This document shows, piece by piece, positions 1 through 6,309 of a DNA stretch of 11,710 nt. The notes below the pieces were generated by a model. The model saw only the letters and a list, made by a program, of their open reading frames with translations, was not told the origin of the DNA and did not search any database. How positions within the stretch are numbered: the first letter of the stretch is position 1; every line of letters begins with the position of its first letter. The stretch comes from Ktedonobacter racemifer (lineage in GTDB: Bacteria > Chloroflexota > DTOL01 > JACQYG01). Both the position numbers and the translations under genes were made by a program. The stretch lies in the NCBI GenBank assembly GCA_020723545.1, contig DYIS01000055.1:1-11710 (forward strand). The letters run 5' to 3'.

Positions 1-50
1 TCAATGTTGTTAAAGAGCTAAACTGACTAATCCACTAAATTTGGAGAAGA

Positions 51-68
51 GCCTTTACTAGTAAAGAA
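51..68. repeat. 18-bp palindromic repeat, copy 1 (upstream of radC)
   Basis: GCCTTTACTAGTAAAGAA matches the window consensus TTCTTTACTAGTAAAGAA at 16 of 18 positions; the inner 14 bp (53-66) are a perfect palindrome. It lies about 55 bp before the radC start codon. Confidence 0.85.
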
Positions 69-121
69 AGCTATGGTAAGATGCGTGCCTGAGCCCCGGA
101 GCGCTGATTGCGGAGGAAGAC

Positions 122-832
122 ATGGCAGCCTCTTTGACATTGCAGTATAACCCACGGTTGAAAGACCTGCCAGAGGCAGAGAGGCCTCGGGAGAGGGTGA
201 AAGCCTACGGCCCGGCTGCGCTCTCAGATGCTGAGCTCCTGGCGGTGCTCCTTCGCACGGGGAGGCCAGGAGAAAACGTGCTACGACTGGCCCAGGGCAT
301 GCTGGCCCATTTCGGAGGCCTGGTTGGCCTGGCCAGGGCGAGCTTCGGCGAGCTTTGCCAATACGGAGGGGTGGGCGAGGCCAAGGCGGCCCAGGTGAAA
401 GCTGGACTGGAGCTGGGGCGGCGCCTCCTGGTCTGCCGTCCCGAGGAATTGCCCTCCATCACCTCGCCCGCGGATGTGGCCGGCCTGCTCATGAGCGATA
501 TGGAGTGGTTGGAACAGGAGCAGATGCGGGTGCTCATGCTAAACACCAGGAATCGAGTGGTCGGCGCCCCCACCGTGTACGTGGGCAGTTTGCATTCCTC
601 CGTGGTGAGGGTGGCCGAGTTGTTCCGGGAGGCCATCAAGCAGAACTGCGCCGCCATCATCGTGGTGCACAACCATCCCTCCGGTGACCCAACCCCCTCG
701 CCGGAGGACGTGAAGGTCACCGGGCAGATCGTGGCGGCGGGCAGGATGCTGGACATTGATGTATTGGATCATCTGGTCATTGGTCGGCGGCGATACGTCA
801 GCCTGAAAGAGCGAGGGCTGGGATTTGGGTGA
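122..832 (+). CDS. radC: RadC-family JAB/MPN-domain protein
   Basis: The 236-residue protein has the usual RadC (UPF0758) layout and length. An N-terminal helix-hairpin-helix-like region spans about residues 20-105 (RPRERVKAYG, then LSDAELLAVLLRTG). The JAB/MPN+ domain spans about 115-232 and carries a complete JAMM metal motif, HNHPSGDPTPSPED at 183-196: His183, His185, Ser193 and Asp196. Cytoplasmic. The family was named for a supposed DNA-repair role that was later withdrawn for E. coli, so the biochemical function is unsettled; a metal-dependent hydrolase fold is all that can be inferred. The ATG is supported by a GGAGGA ribosome site at 112-117. birA follows on the same strand 79 bp downstream, so the two may be co-transcribed. 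An 18-bp palindromic repeat lies about 55 bp upstream. No frameshift or missing key residue is seen. Confidence 0.95.
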   Translation: MAASLTLQYNPRLKDLPEAERPRERVKAYGPAALSDAELLAVLLRTGRPGENVLRLAQGMLAHFGGLVGLARASFGELCQYGGVGEAKAAQVKAGLELGRRLLVCRPEELPSITSPADVAGLLMSDMEWLEQEQMRVLMLNTRNRVVGAPTVYVGSLHSSVVRVAELFREAIKQNCAAIIVVHNHPSGDPTPSPEDVKVTGQIVAAGRMLDIDVLDHLVIGRRRYVSLKERGLGFG

Positions 833-852
833 TCCCCCAGGGGTTTGGGGGA
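833..852 (+). promoter_or_regulatory. Small hairpin right after the radC stop
   Basis: TCCCCCA (833-839) pairs with TGGGGGA (846-852) across a 6-nt loop. It begins at the base after the radC stop and includes most of the GGGGGAGG that would serve a birA start at ATG 867. It has no T-tract, so it is not a typical terminator. It could hide that ribosome site or mark the 3' end of the radC reading frame; either role is inference. Confidence 0.4.
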
Positions 853-890
853 GGCGCAGGCCGAGTATGCTGAATAGTAGGCCAGATGAG

Positions 891-908
891 TTCTTTACTG
901 GTAAAGAA
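891..908. repeat. 18-bp palindromic repeat, copy 2 (directly before birA)
   Basis: TTCTTTACTGGTAAAGAA matches the consensus at 17 of 18 positions. It ends 3 bp before the preferred birA start ATG at 912. If birA started further upstream this repeat would be coding (FFTGKE). Confidence 0.88.
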
Positions 909-911
909 ACC

Positions 912-1676
912 ATGGACCTAGAAGCTCTTTTCCCGGGCCGAAGGGCTCTGTTCTTTCCGACCATTAGCTCCACCAATGACCTGGCCAGGGAGCTGGCCAG
1001 CCAGGGTGCCGCGGAGGGAACCTTGGTGGTGGCGGACGAGCAGACCGCCGGACGGGGCAGACTGGGCCGAAGGTGGCTGGCGCCGGCAGGAACCGGCATC
1101 CTCTTGTCCATCCTCTATCGGCCGGCGTGGACCGCCTCGGAGGCCTTCCGGCTGACCATGGCATGCTCGCTGGGCACAGCGGAGGCGGTGAAGGCCATCA
1201 CTGGCCTGGAGGCCCGCGTTAAATGGCCCAACGATATCCTGGTGAACGGCAAGAAGGTCGGCGGCATTCTGGCCGAGCTGGGCTGGGAAGGCGAAAGGTT
1301 ATCCTATGCCGTGGTGGGCCTCGGCCTAAACGTCAACTGGGACGTGACGACGTGCCCGGAGATCGCTCGGGCCGCTACGAGCCTGTCTATTGAGGCGAAA
1401 AAGCCAATAGATCGACAAGGGCTCTTGAAAGCCATTGTCGAAGCCGTGGACCGGCGCTATGCGCTCTGCTTGAGCGGGAAGAGCGAGGAATTGCGTGGGG
1501 ACTGGGAGAGGCGTCTGGATACCTTGAACAAGATCGTAACCATCGAAACCGAAGCTGGCAGGGTGCAGGGGCAGGCCCTGGGAGTTGATGCGGAAGGAGC
1601 ACTTCTGGTGCGCGATGCCCAGGGCCAGGTCCAGAGGATCACCGTCGGGGACGTGGTGGTGTCCAGCGGCCTTTAA
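912..1676 (+). CDS. birA: Biotin--[acetyl-CoA-carboxylase] ligase, catalytic-only type
   Basis: This cytoplasmic enzyme attaches biotin to the biotinyl domain of acetyl-CoA carboxylase and similar enzymes through biotinyl-5'-AMP. From the ATG at 912 it has 254 residues: STND at 20-23, the biotin/ATP loop GRGRLGRRW at 47-55, KWPNDILVNGKKVGGIL at 104-120, and a C-terminal SH3-like domain at about 205-250. The N-terminal winged-helix repressor domain of E. coli BirA is absent, so it is a group I (non-regulatory) ligase. The start is uncertain. The frame is open back to ATG 825, inside the end of radC, and ATG 867 has a better Shine-Dalgarno (GGGGGAGG, 847-854). I prefer 912 because family homology begins there and because an upstream start would translate the palindromic repeat at 891-908 as FFTGKE. 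The gene converges with the transporter cluster. Confidence 0.92.
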   Translation: MDLEALFPGRRALFFPTISSTNDLARELASQGAAEGTLVVADEQTAGRGRLGRRWLAPAGTGILLSILYRPAWTASEAFRLTMACSLGTAEAVKAITGLEARVKWPNDILVNGKKVGGILAELGWEGERLSYAVVGLGLNVNWDVTTCPEIARAATSLSIEAKKPIDRQGLLKAIVEAVDRRYALCLSGKSEELRGDWERRLDTLNKIVTIETEAGRVQGQALGVDAEGALLVRDAQGQVQRITVGDVVVSSGL

Positions 1677-1690
1677 GCCTTGATACTGCT

Positions 1691-1708
1691 TTCTTTTACA
1701 GTAAAGAA
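1691..1708. repeat. 18-bp palindromic repeat, copy 3 (between convergent birA and the DppC-like gene)
   Basis: TTCTTTTACAGTAAAGAA has the same right arm as the consensus, but its left arm carries an extra T and lacks the central CT. It sits in the 54-bp gap between two convergent stop codons. The left arm TTCTTTTAC is identical to the left terminus of the 192-bp element at 9718. Confidence 0.75.
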
Positions 1709-1730
1709 GTCACCAGCGAAATCCGAGCGG

Positions 1731-2666
1731 CTATTCCTTTAACCTGGGATCCAGGGCATCGCGCAAGCCATCGCCGATGAGATACAGGCAGAGCACCGTG
1801 AGCGAGATGAAGAACCCCGGAGCCAGCACGAGCCACGGGGCATGGAACATGAACGAGGCCGCGTTGGTCAGCATATTGCCCCAACTGGCCATGGGCGGCT
1901 GCACCCCAAAGCCCAGATAGCTCAATGCCGACTCGGTGAGGATGACCCCACCGATGTCTATGCCCATGATGATCAGGACTATGGGGATGATGTTGGGGAG
2001 GATGTGCACCAACATGATGCGCCGATTGCTGGCCCCGATGGTGCGGGCGGCAAGGACGTAGTCTCGCTCCCGGGCGGCGAAGACCTGCCCCCGGACGATG
2101 CGGGCCACCCCCATCCAGCTGATGAAGCCGATTACCACTGCCAGTTGGACGACGCCAGGCCGGAACAGGGCCGCCACCACCAGAAGCAGGAAAATGGTGG
2201 GGATGGAGACCATGGTGGTGATCAGCCAGTTGATGAGATCATCCACCCTTCCACGGTAGAAGCCGGCGATGAGGCCCAGGGTGATGCCGATGGTCAGGTT
2301 GATCAGGGCCGCCAGGACGCCGATGCCCAGGGAGACCTGGGCCCCGTACATCAGGCGGACCAGTTGGCTGCGGCCGTAGTCGTCGGTCCCCAGCCACCAC
2401 ATGGGCTTGGCCAGGGTGGGGAACATCATCCGCAGCTCCAGATCGATCTTCTCGTAGGTGGTATATAATAGGTTGGCCGAGATCCAGGGGGCAGCCAGGG
2501 CCATGAGGACCAAAAGCCCCAGGACGCCAAAGGCCGCCAGGGTCAGCCTATCACGGCGCAGCCGGCGCAGGGCGGTGGAAAAGAGGCTGGCGCTCGGGCG
2601 ATATTGAAGCTCATCCGCCGATCCTCTGGCTGTAGCGAGGGCCCTTGCCCGGATGATGTCGGCCAT
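1731..2666 (-). CDS. ABC transporter permease, DppC/OppC family
   Basis: This inner-membrane permease subunit of a peptide/nickel-type ABC importer has 311 residues, the usual family length. The N-terminal OppC-type segment has a basic stretch (RRLRRDR, about 34-40) followed by a membrane helix at about 42-60. The family signature LGTDDYGRS is at 92-100, and further helices lie at about 112-136, 142-170, 172-192, 223-248 and 277-298. The EAA loop that docks onto the ATPase is at about 200-224 (LAARTIGA, ending HILPN). The C-terminus GDGLRDALDPRLKE is typical. It starts 9 bp after the dppB-like gene ends, which indicates translational coupling in one operon. The true substrate cannot be told from sequence; dipeptides, oligopeptides and other small solutes are all possible for this family. 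Confidence 0.9.
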   Translation of the reverse strand: MADIIRARALATARGSADELQYRPSASLFSTALRRLRRDRLTLAAFGVLGLLVLMALAAPWISANLLYTTYEKIDLELRMMFPTLAKPMWWLGTDDYGRSQLVRLMYGAQVSLGIGVLAALINLTIGITLGLIAGFYRGRVDDLINWLITTMVSIPTIFLLLVVAALFRPGVVQLAVVIGFISWMGVARIVRGQVFAARERDYVLAARTIGASNRRIMLVHILPNIIPIVLIIMGIDIGGVILTESALSYLGFGVQPPMASWGNMLTNAASFMFHAPWLVLAPGFFISLTVLCLYLIGDGLRDALDPRLKE

Positions 2667-2675
2667 AGCCCGCCC

Positions 2676-3635
2676 CTATTCGTGCTTGATCCGTGGGTCT
2701 ACGATAGCATACGCGATGTCCGCCAAGAGATAGCCGATGATGATCAGGGTGGAGCCGATGACCAGGAGCCCCATGAGAACCGGATAGTCTCTCTGCAAGA
2801 CCGCGTCGTAGGCCATCCGTCCCATGCCTGGCCAGGAGAAGACGTTCTCGATGATCAGTGCTCCGCCGAAAAGCCCTGCCAGCGAGCCTCCCAGCACCGT
2901 AACCAGGGGGATCAGGGCATTCCGGAGGGCATGCCGGAAGAGCACGGTTCTCTGTACCAGCCCCTTGGCGTAGGCGGTGCGGATGTAGTCCTGCCGTATC
3001 ACCTCCAGGGTCTCGGTGCGCATGTACCGGGAGTAGTTGGCGATGCCACCGGTGGCCAGGATCACCACGGGAGGGATGAGATGCCACAGGCGATCGAAGA
3101 GGTCAAAGCCGGCCTTGCCCAGGGTGGTAATCCCCCCGGAGGGGAAGAGGCGGAATTTCACCGAGAATACCAGGATAAAAACCAATCCCAGCCAGAAGTG
3201 TGGCACCACGTTGCCCAATACGGCGAACACTCGCACCAGGTTGTCGAACCAGGTGCCGCGTTTGAGGGCCGAGTAAACCCCGGCGGTTATGCCTATGGCC
3301 AGGGCGATGAGCAGGGCAGTAGCAGTGAGGGTCAGGGAGTTGACCATGCGCTCACCGATCATCTCCGAAACCGGCCGGTGGGTGATGTAGGAACGGCCCA
3401 TGTCCAGGCGCGCCATTCTTCCCAGCCAGACCAGATACTGCATGGGCAAGGGTTGATCCAGTCCCAGTTGATGTCTCAACTGGGTGATCTCCTCGGGGCT
3501 GATGTCGGGTGCCGCGAAGGTCATCACCCTAACCGGGTCGCCAGGAGCCGCACGCTGCAACGCGAAGGAAAGCAAGGTAATGCCGATCAGGGTGGGTATT
3601 GCCAGCATAAGCCTACGGATTATGAACTTGGTCAT
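2676..3635 (-). CDS. ABC transporter permease, DppB/OppB family
   Basis: This is the first permease of the peptide-type importer and partner of the downstream DppC-like subunit. Its 319 residues are the normal length. The N-terminus MTKFIIRRLMLAIPTLIGIT is the standard first membrane helix with a basic preface, followed by the periplasmic APGDP segment (30-34) and LGLDQPLPMQY (57-67). Helices lie at about 100-122, 134-158, 186-200, 237-262 and 285-310. The EAA loop is at about 217-243 (YIRTAYAKGL to ALIP), followed by ENVFSWPGMG (263-272). The end DPRIKHE is typical. The start is supported by GGAG at 3644-3641 with 5-nt spacing. The gene is separated from the binding-protein gene by 164 bp holding a strong hairpin and a copy of the 18-bp palindrome, so its expression may be set apart from that of the binding protein. 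Confidence 0.92.
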   Translation of the reverse strand: MTKFIIRRLMLAIPTLIGITLLSFALQRAAPGDPVRVMTFAAPDISPEEITQLRHQLGLDQPLPMQYLVWLGRMARLDMGRSYITHRPVSEMIGERMVNSLTLTATALLIALAIGITAGVYSALKRGTWFDNLVRVFAVLGNVVPHFWLGLVFILVFSVKFRLFPSGGITTLGKAGFDLFDRLWHLIPPVVILATGGIANYSRYMRTETLEVIRQDYIRTAYAKGLVQRTVLFRHALRNALIPLVTVLGGSLAGLFGGALIIENVFSWPGMGRMAYDAVLQRDYPVLMGLLVIGSTLIIIGYLLADIAYAIVDPRIKHE

Positions 3636-3691
3636 AGGATCTCCCCGGCGGGCAGAACGGCTTCCCGCCCATCCAGAGGGGCACCAGATAG

Positions 3692-3738
3692 CGTATTAGG
3701 GTACCGGGGTCCGCGTCGTCCCCCGATACCCTAATACG
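3692..3738 (-). promoter_or_regulatory. Strong intercistronic hairpin between the binding-protein and permease genes
   Basis: Arms 3692-3709 and 3721-3738 are inverted copies over 18 bp with one mismatch and an 11-nt loop. In the operon's own (minus-strand) RNA that mismatch becomes a U-G wobble, so the helix is unbroken; in the opposite RNA it would be a C-A mismatch. No T-tract follows, so an mRNA-stabilising or partial-attenuation role that raises binding protein over permease is more likely than full termination. A second 6-bp GC hairpin (3647-3652 with 3664-3669) lies directly before the dppB ribosome site. Confidence 0.65.
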
Positions 3739-3765
3739 GTGAGCGCTCATCCCGCCTGCACCGAC

Positions 3766-3783
3766 TTCTTTACTAGCGAAGAA
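3766..3783. repeat. 18-bp palindromic repeat, copy 4 (inside the transporter operon)
   Basis: TTCTTTACTAGCGAAGAA matches the consensus at 16 of 18 positions. It starts 16 bp beyond the stop codon end of the solute-binding protein gene (minus strand) and 27 bp from the intercistronic hairpin. Confidence 0.8.
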
Positions 3784-3799
3784 ATCGGGTTCTGCCAAC

Positions 3800-4390
3800 C
3801 TATTTACCCGTGGCGGAATACCACTTCTCTATGTTCCAGTACACCCCGGCGAAGGGGCTGGGCTCCACGCCCTTGAGCTTGTTGTTCGCCACCAGGAGGG
3901 TCTTGCCGATGAACAGGAAGTCGTAGGGCTGCTCGTCGGCCAGGATCTGCTGCCATTTGTACAGCATCTCCAGACGCTTGGCCTTGTCGCAGCCAGGCAC
4001 CTTGACGTTCTCCTCCATGATCTTGTCCACCTCGGGGTTGACGAAGGAGACGAAGTTGAAGCCGGCCTTGATCTCGCTGGAGTGCCAGATGGACTTCTGG
4101 GTGCCGGAATCCACCCCCAGCGCCCAACCGACCACCACCATGTCGAAGTCCCGGCTCTTGGTCAGGCGGTCCAGGAAGGCGTTCCACTCCTCCAACTGGA
4201 TCTCCACCTGCACACCGACCTCCTTGAACTGCTGCTGGGCGATGGTGACCACTGCCTCCCGCACCTTGTTGCCGGAGTTGGTGTAGATCTTGACCTTGAA
4301 GGGCTTGCCGTCCTTTTGTAGAATGCCGTCGGCGCCGGGCGTCCAGCCCGCCTCTTTGAGCAGGGCCCTGGCCTTCTCCAGGTCATAGGG
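3800..4390 (-). pseudogene. C-terminal part of the solute-binding protein, displaced by a frameshift
   Basis: Reading from CCC at 4390-4388, this frame gives PYDLEKARALLKEAGWTPGA and about 175 further residues, ending NIEKWYSATGK before TAG at 3802-3800. PYDxEKAxxLLxEAGW is the expected continuation of family 5 binding proteins, so this is the C-terminal lobe of the protein encoded at 4383-5495. Joined, the two give about 565 residues, a normal family length. The break lies at about 4383-4392, where one extra base or two missing bases (for example in the CCC run) would explain it. The fragment has no convincing start of its own; the first GTG is at 4264, inside the domain. A sequencing or assembly error, a recent pseudogene or recoding are all possible. 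Intact codons on both sides of the break favour an error or a very recent mutation. Confidence 0.82.
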
Positions 4391-5495
4391 ACAGGCTCTT
4401 GTCCACCTGCCAGGAGATGGGCGGCACCGGCCCGGCGATGGGGTCTCCCTGCTTGTAGAGCACCTTGTCGATGAACTGCTGGCGGTTCAGGGCATAGGTG
4501 AGGGCCTGGCGGACCCGCTTGTCCTTGAAGATGTCCCGGGCCAGGTTGTAGCCCAGGTAGGTGTAGCCCAGGGCGAAGTACTTGTGGATCGTGACGCCCG
4601 GGGTCTTCTCCATCTCCTCCAGGTCCTTGGGCTCGATGGTGCCGATATCAACCTCGCCGGTCTTGAGCTGGGCCATGACCACGGTGGCGTCCTTCACCAC
4701 TTTCATGGTCCAGGAGTCCACGTTCGGTCGGCCCATGTAGTACTTGTCGTTGGCCACCAGGGTAACGTGGTCGTCCTTCACCCACTCCTTGAACAGGAAA
4801 GGCCCGGTGCCCACGGTGGGCTTCATGTTGAAGTCGTCGGTGTTGATGTCTTTGCTGGCTTCAATGACCTTCGCCGGGATGATGCCCATAGTCATGCTGC
4901 CCACCAGGAATGGGCAGTAGACCTCGGCCATCTCCACCTTGAAGGTCTTGTCATCCACCACCTTGAAGCCCTCTACCTCGGTGACCTTGCCCGCGGCCTT
5001 GTCCTTGGCCCCCTTGACGTTCTCGTAGAGGTTCTTGCGCACGGTCTTAGTCTTGGGGTCCATGATGGACTCCAGGGTGGCCTTCACGTCCTTGGCGGTG
5101 AAGGGGGTGCCATCGGACCAGACGACATCCTTGCGGAGGTAGAAGGTGTAGGTAAGGCCATCCGGGGAGACGTCCCACTTCTCGGCCAGGTCGGGAATAG
5201 CTTCACCGGTCTTGGGATCAAGGCGTACCAGTGGGCGGAAGATCTTGGTGTGCACGTTGCTAGAGGCGGTGTCCGTGGAGAGGAAGGGGTTCAGGATCTT
5301 GGCATCAGCGAAGGTCCCTTCCACGATGGTGCCGCCCTTGGGGATCGAGGGCGTCGGTGTCGCCGCGGGCGTTGTGGCTTTCGGCAGAGGGGTGGCGGTG
5401 GGCACCGGCGTGGGGCCGCAGCCCGCCAACCAGGCCGTGGTAGCCATGGCGCCAACCAGGAACAGGGCGAACGCCACCTTCATAAACTTGAACAT
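4383..5495 (-). CDS. ABC transporter solute-binding lipoprotein, family 5, N-terminal part before a frameshift
   Basis: This is the extracellular substrate-binding protein of the adjacent importer. It has a type II signal peptide with lipobox LAGC (Cys26 is the lipid anchor). A Pro/Thr/Ala-rich flexible linker follows (about 29-50), a style common in Chloroflexota lipoproteins. The SBP_bac_5 domain begins at about 53 and shows hallmarks such as SPDGLTYTFYLRKDVVWSDG and GTPFTAKDV. The frame ends in TGA (4385-4383) after 370 residues, directly after the conserved region RVRQALTYALNRQQFIDKVL. The family is usually 500-600 residues, and the missing C-terminal lobe continues without a gap in the +1 frame (see 3800-4390). 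The start is supported by AAGGAGA at 5509-5503. It is the first gene of the operon with the two permeases. Confidence 0.88.
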   Translation of the reverse strand: MFKFMKVAFALFLVGAMATTAWLAGCGPTPVPTATPLPKATTPAATPTPSIPKGGTIVEGTFADAKILNPFLSTDTASSNVHTKIFRPLVRLDPKTGEAIPDLAEKWDVSPDGLTYTFYLRKDVVWSDGTPFTAKDVKATLESIMDPKTKTVRKNLYENVKGAKDKAAGKVTEVEGFKVVDDKTFKVEMAEVYCPFLVGSMTMGIIPAKVIEASKDINTDDFNMKPTVGTGPFLFKEWVKDDHVTLVANDKYYMGRPNVDSWTMKVVKDATVVMAQLKTGEVDIGTIEPKDLEEMEKTPGVTIHKYFALGYTYLGYNLARDIFKDKRVRQALTYALNRQQFIDKVLYKQGDPIAGPVPPISWQVDKSLSL

Positions 5496-5545
5496 GGGTG
5501 ATTCTCCTTTCCTTGCCTACGAGCTAAGCTGACGCGTACCGGAAA

Positions 5546-5551
5546 ACTATA
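5546..5551 (-). promoter_or_regulatory. Possible -10 element for the transporter operon
   Basis: On the minus strand TATAGT (5551-5546) lies about 50 bp before the binding-protein start. No clear -35 is found at the usual spacing. A 13-bp tandem repeat about 40-70 bp further upstream could be an activator site. Weak evidence. Confidence 0.3.
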
Positions 5552-5591
5552 CTGCATCCCGCTTATCCCCGCTGACCACCCCCTTAAAAAT

Positions 5592-5617
5592 AAATAACCA
5601 TCGAAAATAACCATCGA
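5592..5617. repeat. 13-bp perfect tandem repeat upstream of the transporter operon
   Basis: AAATAACCATCGA occurs twice back to back (5592-5604 and 5605-5617). It lies between the two divergent genes, upstream of the possible -10 of the minus-strand transporter operon. Direct repeats at such a position are often regulator sites; no regulator can be named. Confidence 0.6.
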
Positions 5618-5697
5618 AGCCCGTATTGGCAAAATGCCTCGGGGAGCTACACACGTTTCAATCGCGCCAAGGCAATTGAGCTACAGGGCTAACCTAA

Positions 5698-5718
5698 ATG
5701 ATAGTTCAATATTATCAT
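5698..5718. promoter_or_regulatory. AT-rich imperfect inverted repeat in the divergent region
   Basis: ATGATA (5698-5703) and TATCAT (5713-5718) are inverted around a 9-bp AT-rich centre, with 7 of 10 base pairs symmetric over the full 21 bp. It could be an operator in the 394-bp gap between the transporter operon and the DUF123 gene. Only the symmetry supports this. Confidence 0.3.
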
Positions 5719-5760
5719 AGTCCGGCGCAAAGTCAATACCTGCGCGATGCCGTGAGCACG

Positions 5761-5800
5761 GGGGCCTGGGCTTCTTTACTAGTAAAGAAGCAGAGGCCCC
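5761..5800. repeat. 40-bp near-perfect palindrome containing repeat copy 5
   Basis: The consensus 18-mer TTCTTTACTAGTAAAGAA (5772-5789) sits in a perfect 22-bp palindrome (5770-5791). After two mismatched positions, outer GC arms GGGGCCT (5761-5767) and AGGCCCC (5794-5800) pair as well, giving 18 of 20 base pairs. It lies between divergent genes, about 90 bp before the DUF123 start. It could extrude as a cruciform or form a strong RNA hairpin from either strand, but lacks a following T-tract. Confidence 0.88.
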
Positions 5801-5862
5801 GGTCTATCCGCATGTACGGGTAGGCGAGGGCATCGGGCCCTCTAGGAAAGCCGCCGGTTTTT

Positions 5863-5871
5863 TGGTACAAT
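5863..5871 (+). promoter_or_regulatory. Possible extended -10 promoter for the DUF123/PreA-like operon
   Basis: TGGTACAAT fits the extended -10 pattern TGnTATAAT with one mismatch and lies 18 bp before the GTG start, which would leave a leader of only about 10-12 nt holding GAGG (5878-5881). A matching -35 is not clear. A 6-bp hairpin GAGGGC/GCCCTC (5826-5842) lies just upstream. Confidence 0.42.
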
Positions 5872-5889
5872 AGCGATGAGGTTCTTCAG

Positions 5890-6309
5890 GTGCAGGCTGG
5901 CACTTACTGCCTGGTGGTTCACGTTCCCCTGTCAATCCCGGTTTCCATCGGCTGCCTGGGCCGGTTCGTTCTGACCCCCGGTTATTACCTGTACCTGGGC
6001 AGCGCCCTCAATGGGCTGGAGGGACGCCTGGCCCGGCATCTGCGCCGGGACAAGAGGCTATGGTGGCACATAGATCATCTCTTGACCGCCGGGCAGGTGG
6101 TGGAGACCTGGTGCGTGGCCTCGGGAGAGCGGCAGGAATGTGCCTGGGCCCAGGCCGCCCTGAGTGCGCCGGGGGCCCGGATGGCGATAAAGGGATTCGG
6201 GGCCTCGGACTGCCGCTGTCCTGCTCACCTGGTGCACTTTCGCTGCCGGCCAACGCCCGACCCGATCTTTGACGCGACAGTGAAATTACGAAGGACGGTA
6301 TATGGCTGA
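5890..6309 (+). CDS. GIY-YIG nuclease-family protein (DUF123)
   Basis: This small cytoplasmic protein (139 residues) matches the DUF123 branch of the GIY-YIG fold from memory of the family. GTYCLVV near the start stands for the GIY strand, GYYLYLGSA (31-39) for the YIG strand, then GRLARHLRRDKRLWWHIDHL (45-64), Glu83 in QECAWA, and the terminal signature GFGASDCRCPAHL (102-114). In archaea and some bacteria this domain is found alone or fused to endonuclease III; its biochemical activity is not established. The residues after about 120 are an extension with no clear family match. The GTG start at 5890 is chosen because GAGG lies 8 nt upstream (5878-5881), a possible extended -10 lies at 5863-5871, and the family homology starts within a few residues. 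The stop overlaps the next gene by 8 bp, which implies translational coupling. Confidence 0.85.
   Translation: MQAGTYCLVVHVPLSIPVSIGCLGRFVLTPGYYLYLGSALNGLEGRLARHLRRDKRLWWHIDHLLTAGQVVETWCVASGERQECAWAQAALSAPGARMAIKGFGASDCRCPAHLVHFRCRPTPDPIFDATVKLRRTVYG

Noticed and set aside
51..81. Palindrome copy 1 as a -35 (TTTACT, 54-59) with TAAGAT (76-81) as -10 for radC
   Set aside because: Both hexamers match the consensus at only 4 of 6 positions, and other palindrome copies, such as the one 3 bp before birA, cannot act this way. Chance is likely.
2604..3734. 376-codon open frame on the plus strand
   Set aside because: It lies fully opposite the two permease genes and has a Gly/His/Gln/Asp-rich composition typical of an antisense frame in GC-rich genes. 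The opposite strand encodes clear family proteins.
4584..5501. 305-codon open frame on the plus strand
   Set aside because: Antisense to the solute-binding lipoprotein; His/Leu/Gly-rich, with no motif and no ribosome site.
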